A DNA stretch of 64,000 nt from Strigamia acuminata. Lineage: Eukaryota; Arthropoda; Chilopoda; Geophilomorpha; Linotaeniidae. The DNA lies in the NCBI GenBank assembly GCA_949358305.1, contig OX442317.1:8250186-8314185 (forward strand), given 5' to 3'. How positions within the stretch are numbered: position 1 is the first letter of the stretch; each line of letters starts with the position of its first letter. The translations under genes were made by a program, and so were the position numbers. This document shows, piece after piece, positions 45,848-55,533 of the stretch. Under the pieces are notes generated by a model that saw nothing but the letters and a program-made list of their open reading frames with translations, was not told where the DNA came from and did not search any database.

Positions 45848-46150
45848 TTAATTTTTACCAGCTATTTTATGTTTTTACCCACTATTTTCTCCTATTTACC
45901 CGCTGTTTTTTCCTATTTACCCGCTGTTTTTTCCTATTTACCCGCTGTTTTTTTCTATTTACCCGCTGTTTTTTTCTATTTACCCGCTGTTTTTTCCTAT
46001 TTACCTGCTGTTTTCTCCTGGTTTTGCTGACAAATGTTTTTAATTTTAACCCGCTATTTTATGTTTTTACCCGCTACTTTCTCCTATTTACTCGCTGTTT
46101 TCTCCTATTTACCCGCCATTTTCTCCTATTTACCCGTTGTTTTCTCCTGG
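45848..46150 (+). repeat. 21-bp minisatellite inside a ~190-bp duplication
   Basis: Units of TTTACCCGCTGTTTTTTCCTA repeat about ten times. Because 21 is a multiple of three, a 129-codon frame stays open (LFTRCFF repeated). The leading segment GCTGACAAATGTTTTTAATTT occurs twice (45834 and 46026), so there is a higher-order repeat. Confidence 0.88.
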
Positions 46151-46381
46151 TTTATTATCCAACCAATTTATCAATTTTTTTGGATAAAATTACCCAAAAA
46201 AGATCGTTTTTTTCAAATTAAACGCCAACCATAATTCCGATCAAAAAGTTATTCACACCATCGTTTTCAGCAGGATTTTTTACTCTGGAAACATGTTCTA
46301 AACATTTCATTCGGTTAATTTTACGAATTTTGGGTTTTTTCATAATGAAATTCAAATTTTGACTAAATTTTCCAATCGGTC

Positions 46382-46704
46382 ACCCGCTAAGATCGCCCGA
46401 ATCGGCACTTTTCCTCGCCCGAATTAAAAAATTAAAAATACAGGCTTGTGCAAAATTCAATTTCCAATCGAATGGTCTTGGTTATATAATTTTCTGACCT
46501 CATTTCGGCATAGAAAACATCAAAAAACCGATCGCGACGAACAATTCCGTCTGAATTTGCATTCGTTTACCCGCTAAAAACGTCCGTATCGGCACTTTCC
46601 CTCGCCCGAATCAAAAAATAAAAAATATAGGCTTGTGCAGAATTGTCTCCTCTTCAAAATGAGCTTAGTTCCAGAATTTTCCAAGCTCATCTTGATGTTG
46701 AAAC
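46382..46704 (+). repeat. ~185-bp tandem repeat (left part)
   Basis: Units begin near ACCCGCTAA (46382 and 46567) and share ATCGGCACTTT, CTCGCCCGAAT and AGGCTTGTGCA. The second unit is split by the 7.2-kb retrotransposon and resumes at 53926; a third unit follows from about 53969 to 54150. Confidence 0.8.
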
Positions 46705-47327
46705 TGTGACCGGCTGCCCGATCAGTCCGTTCACTTACCTGCAACACACGGCGCTTCCACGGCTCTCGCGCACCTCGTGTGTTTCTCGCGCGCACCTGAC
46801 GCGGTCCCCCGCGCCAGGTGGAGCTGATGGTCGTTGGCTCCGCCAATTGGGAACCGGAAGTGCCCTTCCGGAAGTGGTCGGCCCCGCAGAAGGCCCAGAG
46901 AGTTCTCTTGCAACCAGCGTGGCGAACGGTCGCTTCTACGATCGCTCTTCCACACTGGCAATCATGACGAATCCGATTGGCGTGGCGACTCTGTCGCCCG
47001 CCGGGACTTGATAGTCCGTGTTCCCCGCGCCTGTCCTACGTTCTCCGTGAACGTAGCGACGACGCGGCCGAACAGTATTCAGACCACGCGTGTCATTCGG
47101 CCAATGGCCGCCGTGCCACGCGGTCTTGTTAGGGATGGCTGTTTCTCAGCCATCGCATTGGGAAATGCACTGTAGAGACACCACATCATACCCCTAGACA
47201 TAATAAAGCTTACCTTAAACTAAACTTGTGTCTCTTGTGTATTTCGGAAGTGTATTTTATCGTGTGTGTTGTGTCCAGCGTCCCGTGGCTCTCCCCCGAC
47301 CACGTGGCGTCCGTCCAAACACTCACA
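46705..47327 (+). repeat. 5' LTR of the 7.2-kb element
   Basis: Starts TGTGACCGG and ends CACTCACA; GC-rich U3; CCCTAGACA then AATAAAG near 47200; R-U5 with TTGTGTCTCTTGTG. Open frames inside it are repeated exactly in the 3' LTR and are not genes. Confidence 0.92.
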
Positions 47328-47329
47328 AT

Positions 47330-47349
47330 TGTGGGCCCGTCCAGGATTG
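47330..47349 (+). other. Primer-binding site (tRNA-Pro-like)
   Basis: TGTGGGCCCGTCCAGGATT lies 2 bases after the LTR and matches about 16 of 20 positions of the known tRNA-Pro primer-binding site (TGGGGGCTCGTCCGGGATT). The assignment is tentative. Confidence 0.5.
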
Positions 47350-49919
47350 TTGAACTCTCTCGCGAAATTTTTTTTCTATTCACTGATTGTGTTATACACA
47401 GTATTGTTTAGAAAAAGAGCTTTTTCTTTTCAACAGAGGGGGAAATTTCTTGAACATGGTTGTGATAGGGAATCAGCAGGCGAAAACGGCCGCAAATCGC
47501 TGATTTTGGACCCTAACTTGACAAAATTTGTGGCTGTGCATGTCCAGCTTGCCTGGGTAATGGCAAGCAGGGACTTACATTGGCCACACTGTCCAACGGT
47601 CTTCTATTCTTTTCTAGCTCAGCCTAAAAAACTGAGTGGTTGGGAGAGGAATAAAATTCCAAACCTTCTTATTATTTTCTATTTCTTGGTGCGTAGCCCA
47701 AGTAAAATAGTGGAACAGTCTGCAGCGGTTTGAACCCGATTCGAGGAGGAGGCGCGCTGGCGGCCACCAGCAAACCAAAATCCCACGGGGGAAAGACTGG
47801 CATAATCCAATTGCCACGCTGCAATACCCAGTTCCATTATGGGCCGGGCGAGGAGTCGATGTGAACTGAGCTTTGGGTGACACCAATTTTTTTGTACGGA
47901 CTTTTAGTCGGCGTCAAACCAGGTTGCTATTACAGGGAAGTTGGCCTATGGAAACATTCACTTGCAATGAATGGGGTTTATTAAAAATTTGATCTTAATA
48001 GCAGCGAGGTGCTAGCAAGCATTAGGATAACTGGCAGAAAAGTTGCTGTGGCGATTTATCAGCTGTAAATCGTCCGTGGGTGCTCGAAGTGCTCGATACC
48101 AGGTTCACATTCGATCATAATCCTACCCTGTCCCGTGTACTGGTCAGAAACAGCTGCAAGTTGATAATTACAACCCGAGAGCTGTGGAGATTGGGACCCG
48201 GATAGCGGGGCGAGCTGCCGGAGGTACGGGGATACCGATGGTGAAGTGCTCAAATGGTGCAGAGAGTTCGTTAGGGCGTAGGAACGATATCTGTGCGTTC
48301 AGGTGGCTACCAGCTTTGAAAAAAGACTGGGAATCCAGCCTGTAACTTTATTTTCCTGAATTATATTCACCTTTTTGATTTCCAGAAGTTGTTTCAGTTT
48401 GTGCGAGGACTGTGCTTGAACCACAGTTTTAGGCAATCTTGACACTCTTGGGAGTTTATTATTTAAAACATCTTTCTGTTTTTTCTCTTTCTCTTCAATT
48501 TTTTATTTCCCTATCTATGATTTTCATGGTTCTTTGGGACACCACACCTGACAGTAGGATGCATGGTCACTTTAGGATTATTAGGTTTTCCTGACGGTAT
48601 GATACATGTAATCCGCATGACCGGGCGGTATACAGCACCAAATGGAGGGTGATATGGCTTCGAGATGGCAGCTGAAGGGTGGGACCCAAAGCAACTAGGA
48701 ACAGGAGGTGCATTGCCTTCCTCACTTTTTAAGTGCATCTGATTGTTCCACAAAAAACACCACTTCATTGAGATGTGCAGACATCCCAGTGTGGGCACGT
48801 TTCTGTCGAGAAGGCAGCCTCGTGCAAACTGAGGTGAAGGTTTCCGTAAAAGGTACGAGCGGGCGCAGTTGCGCTGATCTCTTGGGGCAGAAGGAGAGAT
48901 TAACAACATCCCCGTGCACATCTGCATCTTCTGCTAAAGAAATAGTAATTTTTTGAGTGTGTTTTTTTTCTTATATAAAAAACCACCCAGTATTTTATTT
49001 ATTCCTTTTTTTCTTTTTTCTTGTCTTTCTTCCTTTGATTAACGTTGCTGTGCGACAAGAATCAATTTTTGACTACGCACTTGTGCGGTTAGCTTTTATT
49101 GTTGCTTGCGACGATAAAAAACTTTGTTTGAAAAGATTCGAAGTTCTATGGACATGATTTCGTGCTTTTATTAGCACAAAAGTCATGTTTTCATGGAATC
49201 AGACCATTTTGATCTGGTTCAGAACTTCTAGTTCCAAACAAAGGTCACTATTGCTTTTCAAAATGTTGTTTTTTCTGCAGAAATGTGGAAATTTAGTCAT
49301 TAAACGGTCAAAATCTTTATTTTTTTCATAAAAATCCAAGATGGCGGCCTGAAAACAATAGAAAAACAGGAGGAGATTTTGAAACATGAAGGAAAACAGG
49401 AATTTCAAATTTCTAATTCCTTGAAAAGATCTGGAGATTTTATCCCAATGACTTGATCTCAATCCACCTTGTCTATTTTTCATTTGCTACGATTCTGCTG
49501 TTTGATACATTCAATACCACGCAGAATTCGCAAGCAAACAGTTATTACATACAGTCATCCAAGTCGATTACGATTGATTCAGACTTAACGTCTTTCGATT
49601 TTTTCAAGCAGGGGATTCAACAATATGTTTCTCTGAACAAACAAACGACGCTGATTCAGGCTATGCTTGAAACCATGTGTCATATCTCTGGTTTGGAAAT
49701 TTCGAAGTTCTACAGACACGATTTCGTGCTTTTTTAAAGCACAAAAGTCATGTTTTTGTGGAATCAGACCATTTTGATCTGGTTCAGAACTTCTAGTTCC
49801 AAACAAATTTCTATTTGCTTTCAGAAAATTGTTACTTTTTCTTCAAGAATGGAGAAATTTTTGGCATTTGTTTGGTCGAATTCTTTATTTTTTTTTCATA
49901 AAAACCCAAGATGGCGACC

Positions 49920-49953
<34 letters not shown>

Positions 49954-50350
49954 GAAAAACATGTGGTATTCACAGATTTTTCGGGGAAAAGTTTGATTTT
50001 CAAAAGATTCCGACAATGTGGGAAATCTGGGAATTGATTTCCAAAAAATTAATTCAAATCACATTACAATGGGAGACATGGGGGGGGAAGTGACATCACT
50101 AATCCCTCTCCCATGAGTGCCTACACCAAGCACAATCTAATGGATTCTAGTTGGGTGTTGATTAATCTCCTTTGTCCGTTTTTGCAAACTGTGGTCCTGT
50201 TTTTGACATTTCCAGTGATTACCAGTTACAAAGAAGTGCTAGAGACATTTGGGATTTTCCAGCAAGTAAATATTTTATTTTGTCATTTATTGAACGAGTT
50301 ACAGAGTCCAAATTCTACAGACTTGAACAAATACACCATCCTTTTTGATC
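47350..50350 (+). other. 5' interior of the 7.2-kb element, no recognisable domains
   Basis: Only short open frames on both strands. A ~100-bp segment is duplicated at about 49146-49250 and 49709-49812 (TCAGACCATTTTGATCTGGT and surrounding), each next to AGCACGAAATC-type inverted sequence. A run of about 30 A lies near 49920-49950. The left part near 47430-47730 is open for about 100 codons but unrecognised. Confidence 0.5.
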
Positions 50351-50391
50351 TTACGACTGGCACTGATTGTTTAAATAAACAACAAATATGT

Positions 50392-51240
50392 CACCACCGA
50401 AAGATGGAACAAATAAAGTACAGCAAGCCATGCTTGAAGCCACGTGCGCTGCACTTAAAATCTTGATCACGCGATTAAAAACGCCTACGCGATGGGGGAA
50501 AAGCACTTTTAAAAGTGACAAACCGCCTTGCACGGTTAGAAGACAGAGCAAATAGTGTTTGTTTCCAACTTTCAAGTTACCAAGCTGCAAAAATCGATCT
50601 AAACAATCGTTTTGATCAACCAGCCATTTCTGAACAGTCTTCAAAAATGAAAATTGCTGCTTTGATGGACCTGTTGGCCCAACAAAAAACTGTCGTAGAA
50701 AGCATTGTTGCTGCAGGTCAGATTATGTTACTGGCCCAAGCCACAATTCCAATTCCACCGGTAGTGATCGCCACAGCATCAAATGATGCAATTGGACCAC
50801 CAACCGGTAATACAGCGGTCATCAAGACACGAAAAACAAAATCTGTTACTCCTAGCTCGACGACCAATAATAAAAAATCTCAGCAATTAGTAACAATACC
50901 AAAAGCTGCCAAACCGACGAAACCAAGAACTGGTGTTTGTTGGAACTGCGGTGGCGGACACTTTTCAAAGGGAATACCCTCACGAGGTGAAGAACTGCCA
51001 ATGCAATAAAGGCCACATTTGTGATCAAAACTGAGTACCACTCAAAAAACAGTTTTTTCGATTTGAGAAGTATGTTAAAATGGCAGTGGTCAGAAGAATG
51101 CAAAATTGCATTCGGGAATTTGAGAACCAACTCGCAGAAGGAATGACGCTGCCTGCGCCGGATTTCGCTCGCAACTTTGTCATCCTTACAAATGCAATGT
51201 GGCGACGGGCTCGGAGCTGTCCTTTTTGCGAGTGACAGAC
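50392..51240 (+). pseudogene. Gag-like frame with zinc knuckle, frameshifted
   Basis: From an ATG at about 50392 (MSPPKDGTNKVQQAML) the frame shifts near 50480-50515 into a 165-codon frame. That frame has a helix-rich N-terminal part (RLARLEDRANS, LLAQQKTVVESI), a Pro/Thr/Lys-rich linker and CWNCGGGHFSK (about 50937-50970), the start of a CCHC knuckle. After another frame shift near 50972 the reading continues PHEVKNCQCNKGHICDQN to about 51030 and, past a stop, to about 51235. The pattern is retroelement gag; I do not recognise the exact family. Confidence 0.55.
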
Positions 51241-51295
51241 CAAGGTGTTTTGTTGTAAAACCAGTTTGTTTTTATTACCAGAACGCTAGTATGGA

Positions 51296-51526
51296 ATGTT
51301 TAGCTGTGATTTGACAATTTCAGACCATAAGCTAAAAAAATCTGAAATTGAAATTGGAAATTTAGTTTTACTAAAAATCCATCCCTTGAGAGAAATAGCT
51401 ATACCATTAGCTTCGTCTCTCGAAGACCATTTCAAAAATCCATGCATAATCACTAAAGTGACCAATACAAACGGTTATACCCTTGTAACACTTAAAAGCT
51501 TCATTTCCTCTGAAGAGATGGCTTGA
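51296..51526 (+). pseudogene. Integrase C-terminal-like fragment
   Basis: The peptide has IGNLVLLKIHPL ... F-NPCIITKV, resembling the GDLVLVKxHPL and F-GPF pattern at the C-terminus of Ty3/gypsy-type integrases. It ends in TAG at the edge of an unrelated stretch. With no integrase core upstream it is a leftover of an internal deletion. Confidence 0.45.
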
Positions 51527-51905
51527 TAGCCCATTCCAAATGGGGAACAAGAAGAAGTCCTTTGAGGACCGACCTGAAAAACACCGGAACAGCAACAATG
51601 TTGCCACCTCCAGTGCGACCTACGGACGCTGGTACCGCAACCATGTTGCCAATACCAGTGAAACCTTTGGAAATTCCAAAACCAAACTCTGAATTCAAAG
51701 ACACCTCTGATTTCTGAGAAAACTTGAAACATTTTCAACAGTATTTAACCAGTGCGATTGCAACAATTGTTCATTCTTGCAAGAACGAAGCGACAGTTTG
51801 GATCATTCATCCATCGTACAAACCCGAATTGTTTCTTTTCCAACTTGCACTTGTCGTATTCACTCGTTTTTGCTTCAAAGTTTGTTGATTTAAAACAACG
51901 TTAGA

Positions 51906-52274
51906 GTGGAAAATTCTTTCAATCGAACACAAGTTGCTTGTCGAATCTTCGTCTTGCCCAATCAGTCGTACACTCCATGTCAAAACTGCCTAGGAGACGG
52001 ATTCATGGAGCGGCACGCGCCGTTAAAACCATGGTTCGCCCAATTTATGACTGCCCCCGGTCTCCCGATCCCAGAGCACAATCGTTCCATAGATGAGATG
52101 CACGTGCGATCACGCGCAGAACGACGCGGAACGGCAGCAAACGCATCAAATGCGAACGCCAAGCCACCGACTGCAAAACCAAAGAGACAACGAGATCAAA
52201 TCTCACAAAACCTCTCGGATATGCGGATTAAAGGTGAAAAATTAAGATCCAACTTGGCCGCAGAGAGAAATTAA
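51906..52274 (+). CDS. Unknown 122-codon frame in the retrotransposon
   Basis: The frame includes CQNC and a basic, Ala/Lys-rich C-terminal half (NANAKPPTAKPKRQRDQ). A second frame (52396-52776, acidic end) follows after a 120-base gap. I do not recognise either. They could be accessory or 3' remnants of pol, or chance frames. Confidence 0.3.
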   Translation: MENSFNRTQVACRIFVLPNQSYTPCQNCLGDGFMERHAPLKPWFAQFMTAPGLPIPEHNRSIDEMHVRSRAERRGTAANASNANAKPPTAKPKRQRDQISQNLSDMRIKGEKLRSNLAAERN

Positions 52275-53287
52275 CTCCGTAGCCAATGCGGATCAGAAAG
52301 AGTGGCTGCACACAAACGACAGCAACTGCATCAAATGCAAAAGCCGTCGCGGCCGCTCCACGCTCAACACCGGCGGATAATTCCCCAAAGTTCGAGTGGG
52401 GCCGTGGCTGAAACGACTAGATACTTCGCCACCACTGATAATGACTTCGGCCAAAACTAGAGTTTCGAATGAAGTTGTTATATGTCCGGCTGCTCTGCAA
52501 CCGCTTTATAAGCGCCAAGTTGACAACAGCCCCCAACCGTCGCAATGTCGCCGATTTTCGACGAACGACCGACGGGAGTTCCAGCAGTATCTCGACACAG
52601 TTCCAGCTTTCGTCAACAGTACAGACGCAGCCAAAGTCGCCGTCGCGACACCGACCAAGGATCTGTGCTGTCTAACCGGCCAAGACTCGAAATTGCCACC
52701 CGTGGAAAAGAAAGAGGAACGCGAGGACGACGACGAGTTACCAACACGACAGTTCGTCTATCGTCTTCAACCATAGAATCGTTTCAAGATGCGGCCAGGC
52801 TTTGTTATTGCCTTTATAGTGCCAAAACTGATTGTTTTTTACATTTTTTAAATGTTTTTTTTGTCACAATAGTATTTTAATAGTAATAGTCCTAACTTTT
52901 ATTCGAATCTAAGTATTTAAAAGTGTTTTTACTTACCATTTAATGTTAAAATTGCTTAAATAATTACAAGTTGTCAGATTTAAATTTCAAAGTGTTTTAT
53001 TCATGTTACAAATTTATTACAAGTGTTTTACAAATTAATTTTTCATAGTATCAAATTGTAGTTTTTCTCTTCATCCTGGGGGTAAGTGTGCGTTGTTTTT
53101 ATCGGTGTTATTTCCCATTGTTACCCACTGGTGATCCGCGCTCTAGCTGTATCAGCTCATCCGCATTAAGGTCATCTGTTTATCTGTAAAAAAGAAAAGT
53201 AATGATTAGTTTATAATTAGAAATTAAATTTCAAACAACCACTTTCGTGATTGTGTTGAGGTACCCCTCTCAGTACTTACCTTTTTA

Positions 53288-53298
53288 GGGGGGGGAGA
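53288..53298 (+). other. Polypurine tract
   Basis: GGGGGGGGAGA immediately precedes the TGTGACC start of the 3' LTR, the position expected for plus-strand priming. Confidence 0.85.
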
Positions 53299-53921
53299 TG
53301 TGACCGGCTGCCCGATCAGTCCGTTCACTTACCTGCAACACACGGCGCTTCCACGGCTCTCGCGCACCTCGTGTGTTTCTCGCGCGCACCTGACGCGGTC
53401 CCCCGCGCCAGGTGGAGCTGATGGTCGTTGGCTCCGCCAATTGGGAACCGGAAGTGCCCTTCCGGAAGTGGTCGGCCCCGCAGAAGGCCCAGAGAGTTCT
53501 CTTGCAACCAGCGTGGCGAACGGTCGCTTCTACGATCGCTCTTCCACACTGGCAATCATGACGAATCCGATTGGCGTGGCGACTCTGTCGCCCGCCGGGA
53601 CTTGATAGTCCGTGTTCCCCGCGCCTGTCCTACGTTCTCCGTGAACGTAGCGACGACGCGGCCGAACAGTATTCAGACCACGCGTGTCATTCGGCCAATG
53701 GCCGCCGTGCCACGCGGTCTTGTTAGGGATGGCTGTTTCTCAGCCATCGCATTGGGAAATGCACTGTAGAGACACCACATCATACCCCTAGACATAATAA
53801 AGCTTACCTTAAACTAAACTTGTGTCTCTTGTGTATTTCGGAAGTGTATTTTATCGTGTGTGTTGTGTCCAGCGTCCCGTGGCTCTCCCCCGACCACGTG
53901 GCGTCCGTCCAAACACTCACA
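53299..53921 (+). repeat. 3' LTR of the 7.2-kb element
   Basis: Same length and, by eye, the same sequence as 46705-47327; followed by the AAAC duplication. Confidence 0.92.
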
Positions 53922-53925
53922 AAAC

Positions 53926-54837
53926 ATTTGAAAAACATATCGCGACGAAGATTTTGTAATTTTTAACATTCGTTCACCCGCTAAAAACGTCCGAATCGGT
54001 ACCTTTCCTTGACCGAATGGAATTAAAAAATATACAGGATTGTGCAGAATTGTATTACCTTTCAAATGGGCTTGGTTTTAGAATTTTTGGACCTCATTAC
54101 GACCTAGACAACCTCAAAAAACGTATCGAAGCGAACATTGCATTACTATTAGTACGCACGGCTCCCGTCAGGTGGCGCTACGATCTACCAAAATTGCCGT
54201 AATTTCGCTTTTTCTCCATTTAAACAACATTTAATGTTTGTTTTCTCTTTATCATTAAAAAGAACACATAAAACTACACAGGAATAATGTCATTTCCAAT
54301 CGAAAAAGTCGTTTTTAATAATTTATTCCGATGGGGGTACATTCGACGCACCAGCCTACTACATGCAACTTTTTTGGCTGCTATATAAGGGAAATCGATA
54401 GTATACGTGGTTGTATTGCTTCAGCATTCAGAATGCTGAAACACTCAAATACAATTATAAAAAGGCAAAGATTTTACTTGAAATTTGAAAAAAAAAATGA
54501 CAAAACAGGAAGTGTTGAAATTGGCGGCCATCTTGACGTTACACATTACCGGAAGTTACCGCCAACAGGTGGCGCCACTTCCGAAAAAAAATGACGCACT
54601 TCCGGTTCCGGAATTACATTAAAAGTTACACTTCCGGAAGTGCTAACTCTCACGCAGAGACTGACTTCTCCTCTTTAGTATTGAGTTTAATGAGTTTAAT
54701 AATTAATAATAATTTAATTAATTAATTAATTAATTCATTTTGGAAAAATTTAATGCACCAATGAACTTGGCGCATGGAAGATCGCCTTTCTATAAAATGT
54801 GTCCCAATGCTAAAAAGTTTGAGAACCCCTGATACAT
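53926..54837. other. Right part of the ~185-bp tandem repeat and unique sequence
   Basis: 53926-54150 completes the tandem repeat. 54160-54650 has several GGTGGCGC and CCGGAAGT stretches. 54697-54738 is an (ATTA)n run. No gene was seen. Confidence 0.55.
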
Positions 54838-55160
54838 TTCATTGTGTCACCTAAGACGTGTCTTCGTATCTTCAATACCATAATAAATATCCGGACGTGA
54901 ACCATCTGGTCTTTTCCTGGCTATTCTGATCCAAAGGATCTCTTCACAAGGTATTTTATGTGAAGTAGGGTCTGCTGATGCATCTTCTGTGGTCTTTTTG
55001 GTAGGTCCTTCTGTTTGTTTAATGTGGCCATGCAATAAGTTTGCTGTTCCAAATTAACAACAGGTTGAACTTATTCAGGTGGAACTCACGTCTTCAACAC
55101 GATAGGATTCTTCATAATCAGAATCCTCACTATCATCTTGAAATTTCACCGCCTGGCGTT
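54838..55160 (-). pseudogene. Relic exon, third copy of the PDIYYGIED-type fragment
   Basis: The minus strand reads HIKQTEGPTKKTTEDASADP, an EEILWIRIARKRPDGS stretch and PDIYYGIEDTKTRLR, ending at CTTAG/GTGACAC, which would fit an exon-end splice donor. Upstream (55035-55160) the frame continues with breaks into the VPPE/NLEQ region seen better at 61.2 kb. Confidence 0.5.
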
Positions 55161-55533
55161 GTTGAAATTTCGCAATATAAGTCCAAATAAATGGTTTATA
55201 CTGCCACTACCTGTCGCTTGGACTATCTGTAAAGCTCCTTGATTCTTATACATTTTATTTATTTATATCGTTCAAATTCAAATTACTATTGTACAAAGTG
55301 AGTCATAACAGTTATATTTAGTTTCGACGGTCATTAATCAGCTTATGGTCAGGTTTAATGGCCAGATATCAGCTAGGTTCTATTCATGCAATTATAATTA
55401 TTGTAATCTAGCTGCCAATAACTTTCATTCAAAGCATCAGGATAAATAATAACTTAGTATATAAATACCGGTACTTTATGGATCAATTTTTTCAGTTGAA
55501 TAATTTTTCTACCGTCCATAATACCGAGACTAA

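Larger units (their letters stand above)
46705..53921 (+). mobile_element. Young 7.2-kb LTR retrotransposon, probably non-autonomous
   Basis: Direct LTRs of 623 bp each (46705-47327, 53299-53921) look identical by eye. They are flanked by the 4-bp duplication AAAC (46701-46704, 53922-53925), with a primer-binding site after the left LTR and a G-rich polypurine tract before the right one. The 5.97-kb interior holds a gag-like frame with a zinc knuckle, an integrase C-terminus-like piece and an unknown frame, but no reverse transcriptase, RNase H or integrase core that I can recognise. Identical LTRs imply a recent insertion, so it was probably mobilised in trans. The family is uncertain: Ty3/gypsy or BEL/Pao both fit a 4-bp duplication. 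Confidence 0.85.

Noticed and set aside
45832-46221. 129-codon open frame
   Set aside because: Produced by a 21-bp minisatellite whose length is a multiple of three; no start context or domain.
46834-47175. 113-codon frames in both LTRs
   Set aside because: Identical in 5' and 3' LTR and lying in U3-R; no domain; LTR sequence explains them.
48511-48956. Overlapping 138-codon minus and 82-codon plus frames in the retrotransposon
   Set aside because: No similarity to gag, pol or env motifs that I can see on either strand, and short for the region.
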